Of a DNA stretch of 64,000 bases, positions 8,525-19,827 are shown piece after piece. The notes below the pieces were generated by a model that worked only from the letters and a program-made list of their open reading frames with translations, did not search any database and was not told where the DNA came from. The DNA lies in assembly GCA_023014365.1 (NCBI GenBank), contig JAEBUN010000001.1, positions 372,001 to 436,000 on the forward strand, written 5' to 3'. Every line of letters starts with the position of its first letter. Position 1 is the first letter of the stretch. Made by a program: the position numbers and the translations under genes. Origin of the DNA: Lepiota brunneoincarnata (Eukaryota > Basidiomycota > Agaricomycetes > Agaricales > Agaricaceae).

Positions 8525-9703
8525 CAGTAAGGGACAAAACCCTTCCAATGATTTTTATACTTCAACAAATATGTTAATAACTGCCCACCCACTAAAGGTG
8601 AAACCTTCATATTTTAATTGGGAATACCTATATGGCTCATGTATCATCCTGCCAAATATCATTACATCATATGCCATTTTTGGAAGTTGGTGAATTAAAC
8701 AATCATTTAAGGTCATTGGAAGGGTTTTGTCCATCTCTACTTTAATCACATGATTTTGTTTATTACAACCAAATAAGTGCAAATAAATGTCATGTGACTG
8801 GTTAGAATAATGTATAAATATAGCTGCTCACTCCCTTAGCTCACACCACCCCCCCAACCTCATTTTGCTAACATGCAGTCTCTCTCTATGACTCAATGCA
8901 ACCATATTCTTTCCCTTTTGGACAAAGGCCACTCTGCTACCCATATTGCTTTTACCACTGGTCTTGGCCTCAGCCTATATCTTGTCTTCACTCCAAACAT
9001 CATTCAACACTTTCAAAGTCACTTGGTGGCTGCCCAACCAAGCTTTTTGTTGGCAATATCAAATATGCCACTCATCTTATCACATCCTGCAAGGCTGAAA
9101 ATGCCTCCCAAATCACCAGAACCCTTTGTACTGTCATTGACCAACCTCTATCCTCCAAAACAGTTCACAGAGCACTCAAAAAAAGCTGGAATGAAGGCTG
9201 TAGTCAAGCAGAAAAGGCCTAAACTCTCTGTTATACACAAGAGGAAAAGATTGGAGTGGGCAGAGGCATATGCAGACTGGACCCTGGAAGACTGGAAGAG
9301 GGTGGTTTGGTCAGATGAGACCAAAATCAATCACTTAGGGTCAGATGGCAGGGTTTGGGTCTGGAAAAGAGCAGGGGAGAGGCTTAGTGATAGGCTGGTG
9401 CAGGGAACCACAAAGTTTGGAGGAGGTTCAATCATAGTATAGGGCTGTATGCTGTGGGAGGGTCCAGAGTTGGCAGCCAAGATTAATGGTAAGATGGATG
9501 GTGATCTATTTGTCACCATTTTGGAGGATGAACTTAAGGGGAGCCTAGAGTGGTATGACAAAGAGGTGGAGGATATTGTCTTTCAACAAGATAATGATCC
9601 CAAACATAGGTGCATCAAGGCTCAAAAATGGTTCAAAGCAGCTGAAATGGAGGTTATGGTGTGGGCCCCACAATCTCCAGACCTTAATCCAATTGAATAT
9701 TTG
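8525..9703 (+). mobile_element. Tc1-A copy 1: Tc1/mariner element, 3' end lost
   Basis: The left end is intact: TA target (8523-8524) then CAGTAAGGGACAAAACCC, the same terminal repeat as both ends of copy 2 (14542-16143). The long subterminal repeat of about 225 bp is also present. The element breaks off inside the transposase gene after codons LNPIE and is fused at about 9703 to NACHT-like sequence, so its right terminal repeat is missing. The rest is nearly identical to copy 2, which implies that it moved or was copied recently. Confidence 0.9.
8873..9703 (+). pseudogene. Tc1-A transposase (copy 1), frameshifted and truncated
   Basis: The gene starts at ATG 8873. It shows the DD34E transposase motifs of the Tc1 family: VVWSDETKIN (first Asp), FQQDNDPKHR (second Asp) and SPDLNPIE (Glu) with 34 residues between the last two. 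Near 8970 the frame shifts, again near 9180, and a TAG (9440-9442) stands where relatives have the Trp of a VWGCM motif. The C-terminus is missing. The same lesions are present in copy 2, so they predate the spread of this subfamily. Confidence 0.85.
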
Positions 9704-10450
9704 CATATCAGCCAGAAAATAGGGATGGAAGGGTTCATAAGCTTGTTGATCAATTCCAGAATATTAATCTGCCTGTCCTGCTCATGTATTTTGTCCAATC
9801 CATCAAGGAATTAAAAGCATTTTTGGGGGCTGGGGTGTGGCCAGTAGCTGGATGATGAGGTTCTTGAGTTGGTGATACAGCGAGCACTCCAGCACCCCTG
9901 GTTCACAGGCAACCAGCAAAGTAACTTGAAGTTGATATGCTGCATACCAAACAGCCAACTGGTACAAGAGAGAGGGAATGATGTGTCAGGGATTGAATTG
10001 ACAATCCACTTGTGAGAAAAAGAACGCAGCCCCCAGAATGCCCTCTTCTTCAGTGTATTCACCAATAGTCTGTGCCAATGCCATTTTGCCTACTTTGGCA
10101 GGCCCAGAGAGCCACATGATATCACAGCTGTCAACCTTTCTCAGCCTGGAGATGATTACCTCAATGAGAGGCATACAGGTCCCTGGGTAACATCTTGGTG
10201 GAGGATGATGAGCCATTGAGTTGAGCTCTGCACTGGGCACATGTGCTCCCCAGAGGAGCCCCATAGCTGATTCAATCAGCTCAGGTAATCAAGGTATGGA
10301 AGTGTTTACATATGTACCTTGGCATTCCTTATTCTTGTCCAAATCTGCCAAGGAATCCTTGTACCCCCTGACAGGAGCCAACCTTGGGCTCTCATCCACC
10401 CTAGAGCCAATATCAACATGGTCTCCAGCACTGAGCTTGAGCCTCTTCAT
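9704..10450 (-). pseudogene. NACHT pseudogene 1 (N-terminal half only)
   Basis: Reading leftwards from ATG 10450, the first exon encodes MKRLKLSAGDHVDIGSR, a motif shared by the other minus-strand NACHT copies. A 52-nt intron (GTACAT...AATCAG) joins in frame to GLLWGAHVPSAELNS and then the P-loop region PRCYPGTCMPLIEVII...GPAKVGKMALAQT. The P-loop has Met where Ser/Thr is normal. The frame is lost after FFFSQVDC, and the sequence can be followed to about 9704, near the Walker B region, where it is fused to a truncated Tc1 element. NACHT proteins of fungi are nucleotide-driven signalling switches of the NLR type; this copy cannot make one. Confidence 0.7.
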
Positions 10451-10852
10451 TGTGAAGCTACAAACAAGACAGAACAGCAAAGATGAAATCCTGGTGCTTG
10501 AGCACTTGGAACATCTCAATGAAGGTGAATCAATAGCTTGAAGCTGTTGAGCACAGCTATCTGCTGGATCAATCCCATGAATACACAGTATCTTTGCCAT
10601 GTTCACTCAAATTCACATGTGAGAGAGAGAAGGGGTTATGTGCATTAATATTACAAGGTGTACAAAGGATGGGATGATGAAGTGGGTAGGTAGTGCAAAA
10701 GGTGATAAGGGGAAGGTGGTGGGTGAACACCCTCCAAAGGCTTTCCTGGCAAGAGATAACATGGGAAAAGGACAGGCTGTGATGGGCAAGAGGGTTCCAT
10801 CATGGCACTGTCCTGCCCTGGTGGTGGCACCATCACCTGCACAGGCAGAGTG
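10451..10852. other. Spacer, nothing recognised
   Basis: About 400 bp between the NACHT pseudogene 1 start and the retropepsin-like fragment. It holds a short GA-rich tract (10620-10632) and a Pro/Ser-rich open frame on the minus strand (10899-10651) with no recognisable motif. CpG dinucleotides are nearly absent. Confidence 0.5.
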
Positions 10853-11314
10853 TCAGATGTGAATCTGGTTGTGGAAGTTGAAATGCAAATCGAGTACAAT
10901 CAAGGCTTGTGCCATATGAGTGGTCCATATTGAGTCAGAGGAGCGAACATGCAGTTTAATGAAGTCCATACAGGAGAAAGAACCCCCCCCCACGCCACCA
11001 AGAGATATAGGGGAATGTAGCTTGAAATGATGGAGTTGCAAGCCATCAGCCAATTTGCTCAAAATCAACACTGTGGGACATCCATGGTCAATAAGCACAT
11101 GAGCATGGGCAGATAGGGCAGATGGTCCATCTACAAGACAGGGCCAGAGGAGATGTGACCAAGAAGGGGGTACAGAAGGGTGAGGAACATACTCATCATC
11201 ACTTCCTGACTCTGGGACACAGGACAGCAGGTTCTTGTCATCATACATCACTGTCCCTAGTGAAGGTGGAGTCATCATCTGACCAAATTGTGCTGGCATA
11301 TAGTCCCTCAACAT
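10853..11314 (-). pseudogene. Aspartic-protease-like retroelement fragment
   Basis: An open frame of 153 codons. It contains a WPCLVDGP segment, then HAHVLIDHGCPTVLILSKLA, and ends in a region of the type EYVKL...APGL...ILGLPFL...HN of a retropepsin-like domain that recurs in Agaricomycete retroelements and related hypothetical proteins; here the putative active site is DHG instead of D[ST]G. The first codons (near 11314) still overlap NACHT-derived sequence, so the fragment is joined to the 3' end of NACHT pseudogene 2. Identification is from general resemblance and is moderate only. Confidence 0.45.
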
Positions 11315-11319
11315 TTGAA

Positions 11320-12950
11320 AGCCAAGTTGGAAAATAAGGTGGAGTGGGGTCTTATTGTCATGCTCTTCAGAACCAATACAGGCATGCCATGCACTAGCAG
11401 CAGTGAATGTGAGGATCTTGTGAGCAGTTAATATATCTGAAGGGTCATTTGCACCTCAATGCTGTTGCCCCAGATCTTTGGCATATGACACCCTTGTCCT
11501 GAAAAGCACAGACAAGCACTTCCAGGCAATCTGAGATTTAATCTGGAGGTTATTTATTGTGAAGTTGCAGGAGCAAATAGGGTCATTGAGGAAGTCTCTG
11601 AATGAAGGATGGAATAATTGCAAAGGTGTTTGAAACACTTCATGGTGCTCTGGGATATGAACAATGGAGTGCAGTTGGTGAAGGGCTGCATAGAAGGTTG
11701 GTTGGTCAATGTTGAGAAGAATTCCCATCTGTATTGCAGGAAGTGGTGGGTAAAGAGCACATATGCCAAGAATTAATGGTGTGACTGGCAAGATACAGGA
11801 GGAAAGAACCTCAAATATGATGCAAATCAAGTGCATATAGATGGCAGACAGGATGGCGGGCACTGTGGGGTTTTGGGTTTGCCTTCTGGGCCTCAATGGC
11901 CTTAATAAGGGCAGATGCATGGCTAAAATGGCTGGAGGCAAGACCAGTACATTGTTGTATATTCTGTTCAAGTGCCAAAGGATTGCAGTGATTGCAAATG
12001 ACAGTGAGTTCAGCATGAATATATTGCTCAACATCTCGTCATGCCCCAATGGTATCGACTCAGAACTCCTCTTTCCAAGCCACCCTCATGATATTGGGCC
12101 AAGTGAAGAAACATTTGATACAAGATTCCAGGTGGCTGCATATCACCCAAAATATCGGAAGGGATAGCCTCATCGTCTTGCTGATGGATTTGAGAATCTC
12201 ATACTGGTCCTCCTCTCCCCCGCATTTGTCCAACCCATCAAGAATGATCAAGAGCCTTTTGGGAGCTCTGAGCTTGAATAGTGGTTCAATGATAAGTTTC
12301 TTGAAATGAACATGAGGGGGCTCCTCCAGCACGGCACTAATACAATTAAGTTGTGCAATTTGTTGACTAAAGTTGGCATTTTGGATGGCCAGTTGGTATG
12401 CAATTGAAGGAATTGTACAATAAGGATCATCCCAGCTGTCTGTCCTTGTGAAAAAGAATGCAGCATCCAAGACACCCTGTCTGGCAGCATATTCACCAAT
12501 AGTTTGTGCCATTGCTGTTTTGCCTACTTGTGGGGAACCACAGAGCCACATCAAATTACAAGCATGCTGTTCACTGTGCAGCCTGTGGATAATCTTGTCA
12601 ATGAGGGACATCTGGGTCCCAGGATGACATCAGGGTTGAGGATGATGGGCCAACGAGTTGAGCTCTGCAGCCAGTACACAGGCCTGTCAGGGGTGCTCCA
12701 CCACTGTGATAGGTCAGCTGCGTAGTTGAGCATGGGATGAGGACCTTGAAATGTACCTTGCTCAAGATTCCTGTCCAAGTTTACCACAGGATTACCAGGA
12801 CCTGCAGCAGGTATCATAAGCTACAAGCATAATCTCTACTGTTGTACATACTAGTTTTGTCCATGAATGACTCCTGTCAGCTGTCATCCAACATAGACCT
12901 GGGAGTAATATGACCTCTAGTGCTAAATGTGGGTTTCTTCATTGAGGGGG
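11320..12950 (-). pseudogene. NACHT pseudogene 2
   Basis: Near 12950 a decayed first exon (MKKPTFSTRGHITPRS...LDDS then TGA) matches the MKRLKLS...DHVDIGSRLDDS start of its paralogs. After an intron with donor GTACAT and acceptor CTGACCTATCACAG, the NACHT domain is open from 12611 to 12060: Walker A GSPQVGKTA, Walker B LLIILDGLDKCGGEE, then sensor WVICSHLES. The frame then breaks; the C-terminal region is readable in another frame from 11680 to 11456 (ILPVTPLILGICALYPPLP, LHSIVHIPEHHEVFQ, LFHPSFRDFL, YAKDLGQQ). The site 'gcagttaatatatctg' at 11424-11439 is the empty version of the Tc1 insertion site in NACHT pseudogene 3. CpG is strongly depleted. Confidence 0.85.
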
Positions 12951-13251
12951 GTAAGAAAGCCAAGTGAGGATGAAAGGTACTTAATCTGTTCTACACAGCT
13001 GTTAAACACAGCTACTATGATCAATCTCACAGCGCATTAGTCAATGATCCCATACACATACTAATAAATTGAAAGCTCATTACATACAACAAAGAAAAAA
13101 GACAAACAGGACAAAATTCAATAATACCATATCCTACATATCCCACCTCAGGGGAGGGAGTGCAGGGGCTCTTCCAAGTCTTCATAAACACCCCAGCAAG
13201 CTGAGATCCACTCACAGCAATAAGTGCCACCAAGGGCTCATATGGAATCAA
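12550..13251. repeat. Segmental duplication, paired with 17280-18115
   Basis: The start of NACHT pseudogene 2, its upstream spacer and a short piece of coding sequence beyond (13251-13027) are repeated, diverged, at 17280-18115. The far end includes GSQLAGVFMKT on the minus strand, matching the GSQPAGIVMKT C-terminus of the gene at 18065-19588, but with the stop TAG read as TGG. The duplicated unit therefore contained a NACHT gene plus the 3' end of its upstream neighbour. The copy at 12550-13251 has lost most CpG sites kept in the other. Confidence 0.7.
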
Positions 13252-13900
13252 AGGCTAGAGAGCAAGCAAGGGCATGTAGGAAGGTAAAGATTTTGCTCTT
13301 TGCTTGTTGCATCATCACAGATAATGACCATGGATACAATCTGTGAGCTATGTTCATGGTACATGAGGTTGAGATTAAAATAGCTTAGCATTTGTCTGAG
13401 TGATGGGCAAAAGCCCAAATGGCTTCCCTGCTCTGGCAGCATGACTTACAGGCCTGAGAGGGACCACAGATGGGTGAGTGGGTCCACCTGTGTTGCAGTC
13501 CTCTTGGTTGCTGAATACAGGCCTGTGCAGACACACTGTACAGCTCAGGGAGTGGTGGGTGGGCAAGAACACAAAGGAGAGGGGAGTGATGGCTAGCAGC
13601 CACTGCAGTTGGTGGTGCAGAGCCACACAGGCATGGTGGCTGTGACCTCTGCTCAGCTCATTTTGACTAATTCACAGATCCTCAAACACCACAGGTGATG
13701 TGACCATATCCAAACTCATGGTATCTGACTATCCCTTCAACTTTCTGTGTAATGACTCATTCTGTCATGCTTGTGCCACAAAGATGTTTCGGCTCAGCGT
13801 CACTGAGTCACAGAATAATCCCCTTGTGTCCCCGACTCCCTGCTGCACATGCCTTGTCCCACAGTCACCACACATACCCTGCTCATTACTTGGGTTCTCT
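13252..13900. other. Spacer, nothing recognised
   Basis: About 650 bp with only short frames on either strand, none with a recognisable motif. It lies between the duplicated block and the 3' end of NACHT pseudogene 3. The left 60 bases may still be diverged coding sequence of the duplicated Ser/Pro-rich gene. Confidence 0.4.
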
Positions 13901-14541
13901 AAATTTGAAAGGACTGTTGCTACAAAAATATGTTCCCTGTCGAGCAGGATTACAGTAGTGTTTGGTTCCCAACCTTAAGCCCTCTTACCAACTGCCATAC
14001 TATGTGCATAATGGGCATATATGAGAGGTAGACTACACCACTATAATGTGGTCTTAGCTCAGTGAAATTACAGCTGCTCATGTTTCCTTGCCAATTGCAA
14101 CATAAGCTGCATACCAACCCAGTCCAAATCCAAGTATACCTGGCCCCTAGACAATGAATACAAGCATGTCAGATGTAGAAAAGTAGGCAGCAGAGAATAA
14201 GCTGGCTGACACAAGATATGACTTGGAGATACCCCTCCATCCAAGCAACAGATCAACCTAATTGAATAATATTTAGCTTACCACATTGCTGTGTCTTCCA
14301 AGCACATATTGAGATGGATAACCCATTCCCAGGGAGCATAGCACACACCTGGTGGTATAGCCAGATGATAAAGGGCCCAAAATGGGAAGATGAAATGTCA
14401 CTCTCAAAGGAACGAAGGGAGTGAAAGTCAAATTAGAGAGTAATGTTGAGCAGGGTCTCATTTTCATGTTCCCTAGAACCAATACAGGCACTCCAGGCAT
14501 TGGCAGCAGCAAATGTAAAAATCTTGCAAGCAGTTAATATA

Positions 14542-16143
14542 CAGTAAGGGACAAAACCCTTTCCATGATTTTTATACTTTGACAAATATGTTAATAACTG
14601 CCCACCTGCTAAGGACGAAACCTTCATATTTTAATTGGGAATACCTATATGACTCATATATCATCCTGCCAAACATCATTACATCATATGCCATTTTGGG
14701 AAGTCAGTAAATTAAACAATCATTTAAGGTCATTGGAAGGGTTTATCCACCTCTAAGAAATTACCAATAATTACACTTTTAGTACTTTGTATACCCTCCC
14801 CTGGCATCCAAGACAGCCTGAACCCTATCAGGCATACTCTCTATCAGATTCTGACACACTTCTGCTGGAATCTGATCCCATTCCTTTTGTGTCCTATCCC
14901 ATAATTCTTCCATCCCCTGAGGTGGAGTGTCATACTCCCCTAACTTGATTTTAAGGTGAGTCCACAAATGTTCAATTGGATTAAGGTCTGGAGATTGTGG
15001 GGCCCACACCATAACCTCCATTTCAGCTGCTTTGAACCATTTTTGAGCCTTGATGCACCTATGTTTGGGATCATTATCTTGTTGAAAGACAATATCCTCC
15101 ACCTCTTTGTCATACCACTCTAGGCTCCCCTTAAGTTCATCCTCCAAAATGGTGACAAATAGATCACCATCCATCTTACCATTAATCTTGGCTGCCAACT
15201 CTGGACCCTCCCACAGCATACAGCCCTATACTATGATTGAACCTCCTCCAAACTTTGTGGTTCCCTGCACCAGCCTATCACTAAGCCTCTCCCCTGCTCT
15301 TTTCCAGACCCAAACCCTGCCATCTGACCCTAAGTGATTGATTTTGGTCTCATCTGACCAAACCACCCTCTTCCAGTCTTCCAGGGTCCAGTCTGCATAT
15401 GCCTCTGCCCACTCCAATCTTTTCCTCTTGTGTATAACAGAGAGTTTAGGCCTTTTCTGCTTGACTACAGCCTTCATTCCAGCTTTTTTTGAGTGCTCTG
15501 TGAACTGTTTTGGAGGATAGAGGTTGGTCAATGACAGTACAAAGGGTTCTGGTGATTTGGGAGGCATTTTCAGCCTTGCAGGATGTGATAAGATGAGTGG
15601 CATATTTGATATTGCCAACAAAAAGCTTGGTTGGGCAGCCACCAAGTGACTTTAAAAGTGTTGAATGATGTTTGGAGTGAAGACAAGATATAGGCTGAGG
15701 CCAAGACCAGTGGTAAAAGCAATATGGGTAGCAGAGTGGCCTTTGTCCAAAAGGGAAAGAATATGGTTGCATTGAGTCATAGAGAGAGACTGCATGTTAG
15801 CAAAATGAGGTTGGGGGGGTGGTGTGAGCTAAGGGAGTGAGCAGCTATATTTATACATTATTCTAACCAGTCACATGACATTTATTTGCACTTATTTGGT
15901 TGTAATAAACAAAATCATGTGATTAAAGTAGAGATGGACAAAACCCTTCCAATGACCTTAAATGATTGTTTAATTCACCAACTTCCAAAAATGGCATATG
16001 ATGTAATGATATTTGGCAGGATGATACATGAGCCATATAGGTATTCCCAATTAAAATATGAAGGTTTCACCTTTAGTGGGTGGGCAGTTATTAACATATT
16101 TGTTGAAGTATAACAATCATTGGAAGGGTTTTGTCCCTTACTG
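14542..16143 (-). mobile_element. Tc1-A copy 2: complete Tc1/mariner element
   Basis: The element is 1602 bp with ends CAGTAAGGGACAAAACCC on both sides, flanked by TA duplications (14540-14541, 16144-16145). The inverted repeats extend about 225 bp inward, and a second copy of the motif 'cattggaagggtttt' lies at the inner edge of each arm. The paralogous site in NACHT pseudogene 2 (11424-11439) shows the uninterrupted sequence with a single TA, confirming the insertion. The transposase gene is on the minus strand. Confidence 0.97.
14779..15795 (-). pseudogene. Tc1-A transposase (copy 2), frameshifted with internal stop
   Basis: Start ATG at 15795, stop after RGGYTKY at 14779. The DD34E triad is present (WSDETKIN, QQDNDPKH, SPDLNPIEHLW). 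It carries the same early frameshifts and the same TAG (15228-15226) as copy 1, and the two copies differ by very few bases. Since this copy nevertheless inserted with a clean TA duplication, it was presumably moved by a transposase supplied from elsewhere. Confidence 0.9.
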
Positions 16144-17720
16144 TATCTGGGGTGTCATTTTCACTCCAGGGCTGTTGCCCCAGATCTTTGGCATATGATG
16201 CCCATGGCCTGCAAAGCACCAACAAGCACTTCTGGCCAATCTGAAACTGAATCTCAGGGCTTTTTATTGTGAATTGGTGGGAGTGACTGGGGTCTCTGAG
16301 GAAGTCCCTGAATGAAGGATGGAACAATTGCAAGGGTGTTTGAAATGCTTCATGGCAGTCAGGGATATGAACAATGGAGTGCAGTTGGCAAAGGGCTGCA
16401 TAGAGGTTTAGTTGATCAATGTCTAGAAGAATTCCCATCTGCATTGCAGGAAGTGGCAGGTCAAGAATGCACATGCTGAGAAGTAATAGTGTCACTGGCA
16501 AGACATCAGAGGGGACTTTGGAAAGAATCTCGATATAATGCAAATCAAATGGATGGCAGTTATATTGATCAGGGATGCTGGGGTGTTGGAAGTTTGCCTT
16601 TCCGGTCCCAATATCCTTGATGAGGGCAGATGCACAGCCAAAATGGCTGGACGCAAGAGTAGCACACCTTTGTATGCTCCCTTCAAGTGCCCAGATATCG
16701 TAGTAGTTGAAAATAGCAGGGAGTTCAGCACGAACGTATTGCTCAACATCTTCTTGTGCCTCAATCACATCTACTCGGAGCTCCTCTTTCCACGCCACCA
16801 TCATGATATCAGGCTGAGCGAAGAAAGGTTTGATGTGGGATTCTGAACAGCTGCATATCATCCAGAAAACCGGAAGAGATAGTCCCATCGCCTTGCTGAT
16901 GGATTCAAGAATCTCGTACTGGTCTCCTTCCTCTCCTGCGCACTTGTCCAACCCATCGAGAATAATCAGGAGCTTTTGGGAGCTCGGAGTTTCAGTAACA
17001 GTTCGATGATAAATTTCTTGAAATGAATGCAAGGGGGCTCCTTCAGCACTGCACCAATACCATCCCCAAGCTGCGCAATTTGTTGACTAAATTCAACATT
17101 CTGGATGGCCAGTTGGTACGCAATCGAGGGAATTACACGATAAGGATTATCCCGATCATCCGTCCTCGCGAAGAAGAATGTGCCACACAAGATACCCTGT
17201 CTGACAGCATATTCGCCAATGGTTTGTGCGATGGCCGTTTTGCCTACTTGTGGGGAACTGCAGAGCCACATCAAATCACAAGCACGCTCTCCATCGCACA
17301 ACCTCTGGATAATCTTGTCAATGAGGGGTATCCCGGTCCCTGGATGACATCGGGGTTGAGGATGACAGGCCAGCGAGTTGAGCTCTGCAGCTGGCACACG
17401 CACTTGTTGGAGGTGCTCTACCACTGAGATAGGTCAGCTGGGGTAGCTGAGAACGGGATGAAGCCCTTGCCATGTACTTTGTTCAATATTCCTGTCCAGG
17501 TATTCCATAGGATCGAGAGGATCTGTGCACAAGCGGTGTAAGACACGGTCATGATCTATGTCATTCGTACATACTGGCATCGTCCATCTCGATATCCGCT
17601 GTTGATCATTGTCAGTCATTTGCCCAGTTTGTGGGTTCATGATTCATACAATATTCCTTTCGGCTGTCATCCAACCTGGACCCAATATCAACATGATCAC
17701 TAGAACTGAGCTTCAGTCTC

Positions 17721-18064
17721 TTCATCGAAGGTGGTAAGCAGGCGAAGATGGAAGTAAGTGCTCAAGCTGTTGAGCATAGCCACCACCCCTGATCAAATCT
17801 CGCTAGGAAATCCAATAAATTTTTGTAAAATTAAAAGCCCTCCAAATATTTAATTCTATCACAGGTAATGAGGAACATAGGGGGAGAACACATGCCAAGA
17901 TTAAGAATACCACAACACTGACTCGACAACAGAAAGCATAACTAAAGCGGTCCTATACACATACCAATAGAAGGCTCATTACGCATAAAAAAGAAAAAAT
18001 TCCAAAATACCATAATACCTTTCCAATATCTTACATACCCCACCTGCGGGGGGTGGGGGCTCTT
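17721..18064. other. Spacer between NACHT pseudogene 3 and the Ser/Pro-rich gene
   Basis: A 344-bp stretch that should hold the promoter region of NACHT pseudogene 3 and the 3' flank of the next gene, both on the minus strand. Rather AT-rich; a G-run (18051-18056) lies close to the stop codon of the neighbour. It is repeated, diverged, upstream of NACHT pseudogene 2. No clear TATA or terminator could be assigned. Confidence 0.5.
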
Positions 18065-19588
18065 CTAAGTCTTCATAACAATCCCAGCAGGCTGGGATCC
18101 AATAAGCGCCTCCAGCCTCTCCTCCAAACCCCTCCCTAATCCCTCACGTTCCCACTCACCACCTACGTCATCAAGCATCGCAATACTATCCCTTTTCCCA
18201 GTATGCGTTATCCCCCCCATAGGTCCGATTACGAATCCCCTCAATGAAGTTGCCGCGCTTCCCGTATTGACGCCCTTGGCACTGCCAGGGCCACCGCCGG
18301 GGGCGAACACAAGGCCGAGAGGTTGACCTCCGTGTGTGTGTGCGGCACTAGCGATGTTGAGGCCACTAACGCTGGGTATATGCGGTGGGGGGTCGACAGA
18401 TGAGGCAGAGGTGGTGAGAGAAGAAAGGGGCAGAGTGGATGCAGGGGTGGAAGATAGGAGGTCGGAGTAGGACATGAATGAAAGGCGCTTGGCGGAGTTG
18501 TGAGTTGGTGAGGGGGGGTGGGAGAGATTGGAAGTCCAGGAGGTGGGTGAGGCGAAATTAGTGGTTGGGGATGTGAGGGTGGTAGGCTGAACTGGGTGTG
18601 ATGTGGTGCCAGACGGGACTTGTGATGGTGATTGTGATGGGGCGGCGGATGTACCGGTGGATGTAGCGGGTGCGGTGTGGGTGGGTGCGGAAGGCGGTAA
18701 TGCGTGTTGTAGTACGGAGGCGTGAGGAGGAGGGGCTACTGGTCCTTGCTCGCATGTGGTTGTAGTTGGTGAAGATTCTCCACTCGGGAGAGAGGCCGGT
18801 GTGGGAGTAACGATAGCGGGCAGTGTGGGTGCCGTTGCCGTATTTGTCTGAATTACAGGACGCGCTGGCAGCGGAGCTGCAGATGATGCAGGAGGAGATG
18901 GGACAACCGACTGGGGCGGACTGGGGGCAGCTGCGGCACCGGAGAACGGCTGTGGGTTTGCGGATGGAATGCTGAGCAATAGTTCCGTTCTTGGGATCGG
19001 ACCAGGGCCAGCTGCAACACGGATGCCGAGAGGACTTGGGCTCCGGCTCCTGAAGCTGCCAATGGGGCTGGCAAAGCCACTGCTATTGCTACGCGCGAGG
19101 ATAGTGTCCAGAGGGGCAGTAGTGTGAGCTGGTGCTACAACTGCGACATGGTCGACGGTCTCGTTTTCTTCGAGGGTTGCGAGGACTGCGGCAGCACTAT
19201 CGAGGACGGATGGGACGGAATGCTCAAGCTGTTCTGTGCCTTTGGCCCGTGGGATGCGGTGCGGGTTTTGGTGGGCAAGGAAAGGGGGAGAGGGGGGTAC
19301 GATGGGTTCGATGTCGCGCTCAAAGATGGCAGACGAGGATGAATGGCTGCAAGGATGGTCAGGAGAGTGAATGGGAGAGAAGAAGCAGAAACATACACAG
19401 AAGTGGGTGAGGAGGGTATGGAGGTGGGAGAACGGGAGCCAAGGCGGACGTGCTGAGAAGTTCTGTGGGGAGAGCGAGGAGAGAAGAGGAGGGAGGAGGA
19501 AGTCATGTGGCGAAGGTCTGGACGAGAGTGAGAGAGAGAAATAAACGAATAAATATCAAAAAGACTCACCGGCTTCAGCGTTGGCCAT
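18065..19588 (-). CDS. Conserved Ser/Pro/Thr-rich protein, 3 exons, 473 aa
   Basis: Exons 19588-19570, 19517-19397 and 19346-18065 join in frame with introns of 52 and 50 nt; the second has textbook ends (GTATGT, CTGACC, TTGCAG). The product starts MANAEA and continues through SPTSIPSSPTSV and IFERDIEPIVPPSPPF, then a segment TLEENETVDHVAVVAPAHTT, a long Ala/Ser/Pro/Thr-rich region, a conserved-looking block KRLSFMSYSDLLSSTP, and an ordered tail GGEWEREGLGRGLEERLEAL. There is no signal peptide and no membrane segment once the introns are removed. The two short blocks resemble those of a conserved basidiomycete protein of unknown function; no activity can be assigned. CpG content is high and the frame intact, so this is probably a working host gene. 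Only the 5'-most exon is uncertain. Confidence 0.75.
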
Positions 19589-19827
19589 GGTTGGAGAAAC
19601 GCACAGACACAAGACGAGTTACGCAATTAATATACCCAGCTTAGTCATCATCTTCGCTACCATCACTGTTCCGTCTCCCCGGCCTTCCATCGCCGTCATT
19701 GCTCAGGGCAATTAGCCTTTCTGAACACTCGTCCTGCACGCAACGTGCACTCACCAGGGCTGCATGCACGCACGATGCTCATTTAAGCCCACTCTGACTT
19801 CTCCCCGCCATCCCAGCTTTTTCCAAG

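Larger units (their letters stand above)
13920..17720 (-). pseudogene. NACHT pseudogene 3, interrupted by Tc1-A copy 2
   Basis: The first exon starts at about 17720 (MKRLKLSSSDHVDIGSRLDD). Another exon (17640-17479, ...YLDRNIEQ) is joined by a 55-nt intron (17478-17424, GTACAT...CTATCTCAG) to MVEHLQQVRVPAAELNS. The apparent stop between these exons is intronic. The NACHT core follows: Walker A SSPQVGKTAIAQT, then a one-base frameshift near 16975, Walker B LLIILDGLDKCAGEE, sensor MICSCSESH, and a helical region to YAKDLGQQPWSENDTPDT. There a 1602-bp Tc1 element intervenes; coding resumes at 14540 (KIFTFAAANAWSACIGSREH) and decays toward 13920, where traces of the small C-terminal exons remain. 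Frameshift plus transposon make it non-functional. Confidence 0.85.

Noticed and set aside
17424..17478. In-frame TGA taken as inactivating NACHT pseudogene 3
   Set aside because: The stop lies in a 55-nt intron with conserved donor and acceptor in all paralogs; the real lesions are the frameshift near 16975 and the Tc1 insertion.
19135..19626. 163-codon minus-strand ORF with an apparent transmembrane helix (LPFTLLTILAA)
   Set aside because: The hydrophobic stretch is intron 2 of the Ser/Pro-rich gene (GTATGT...CTGACC...TTGCAG); the spliced frame has no membrane segment.
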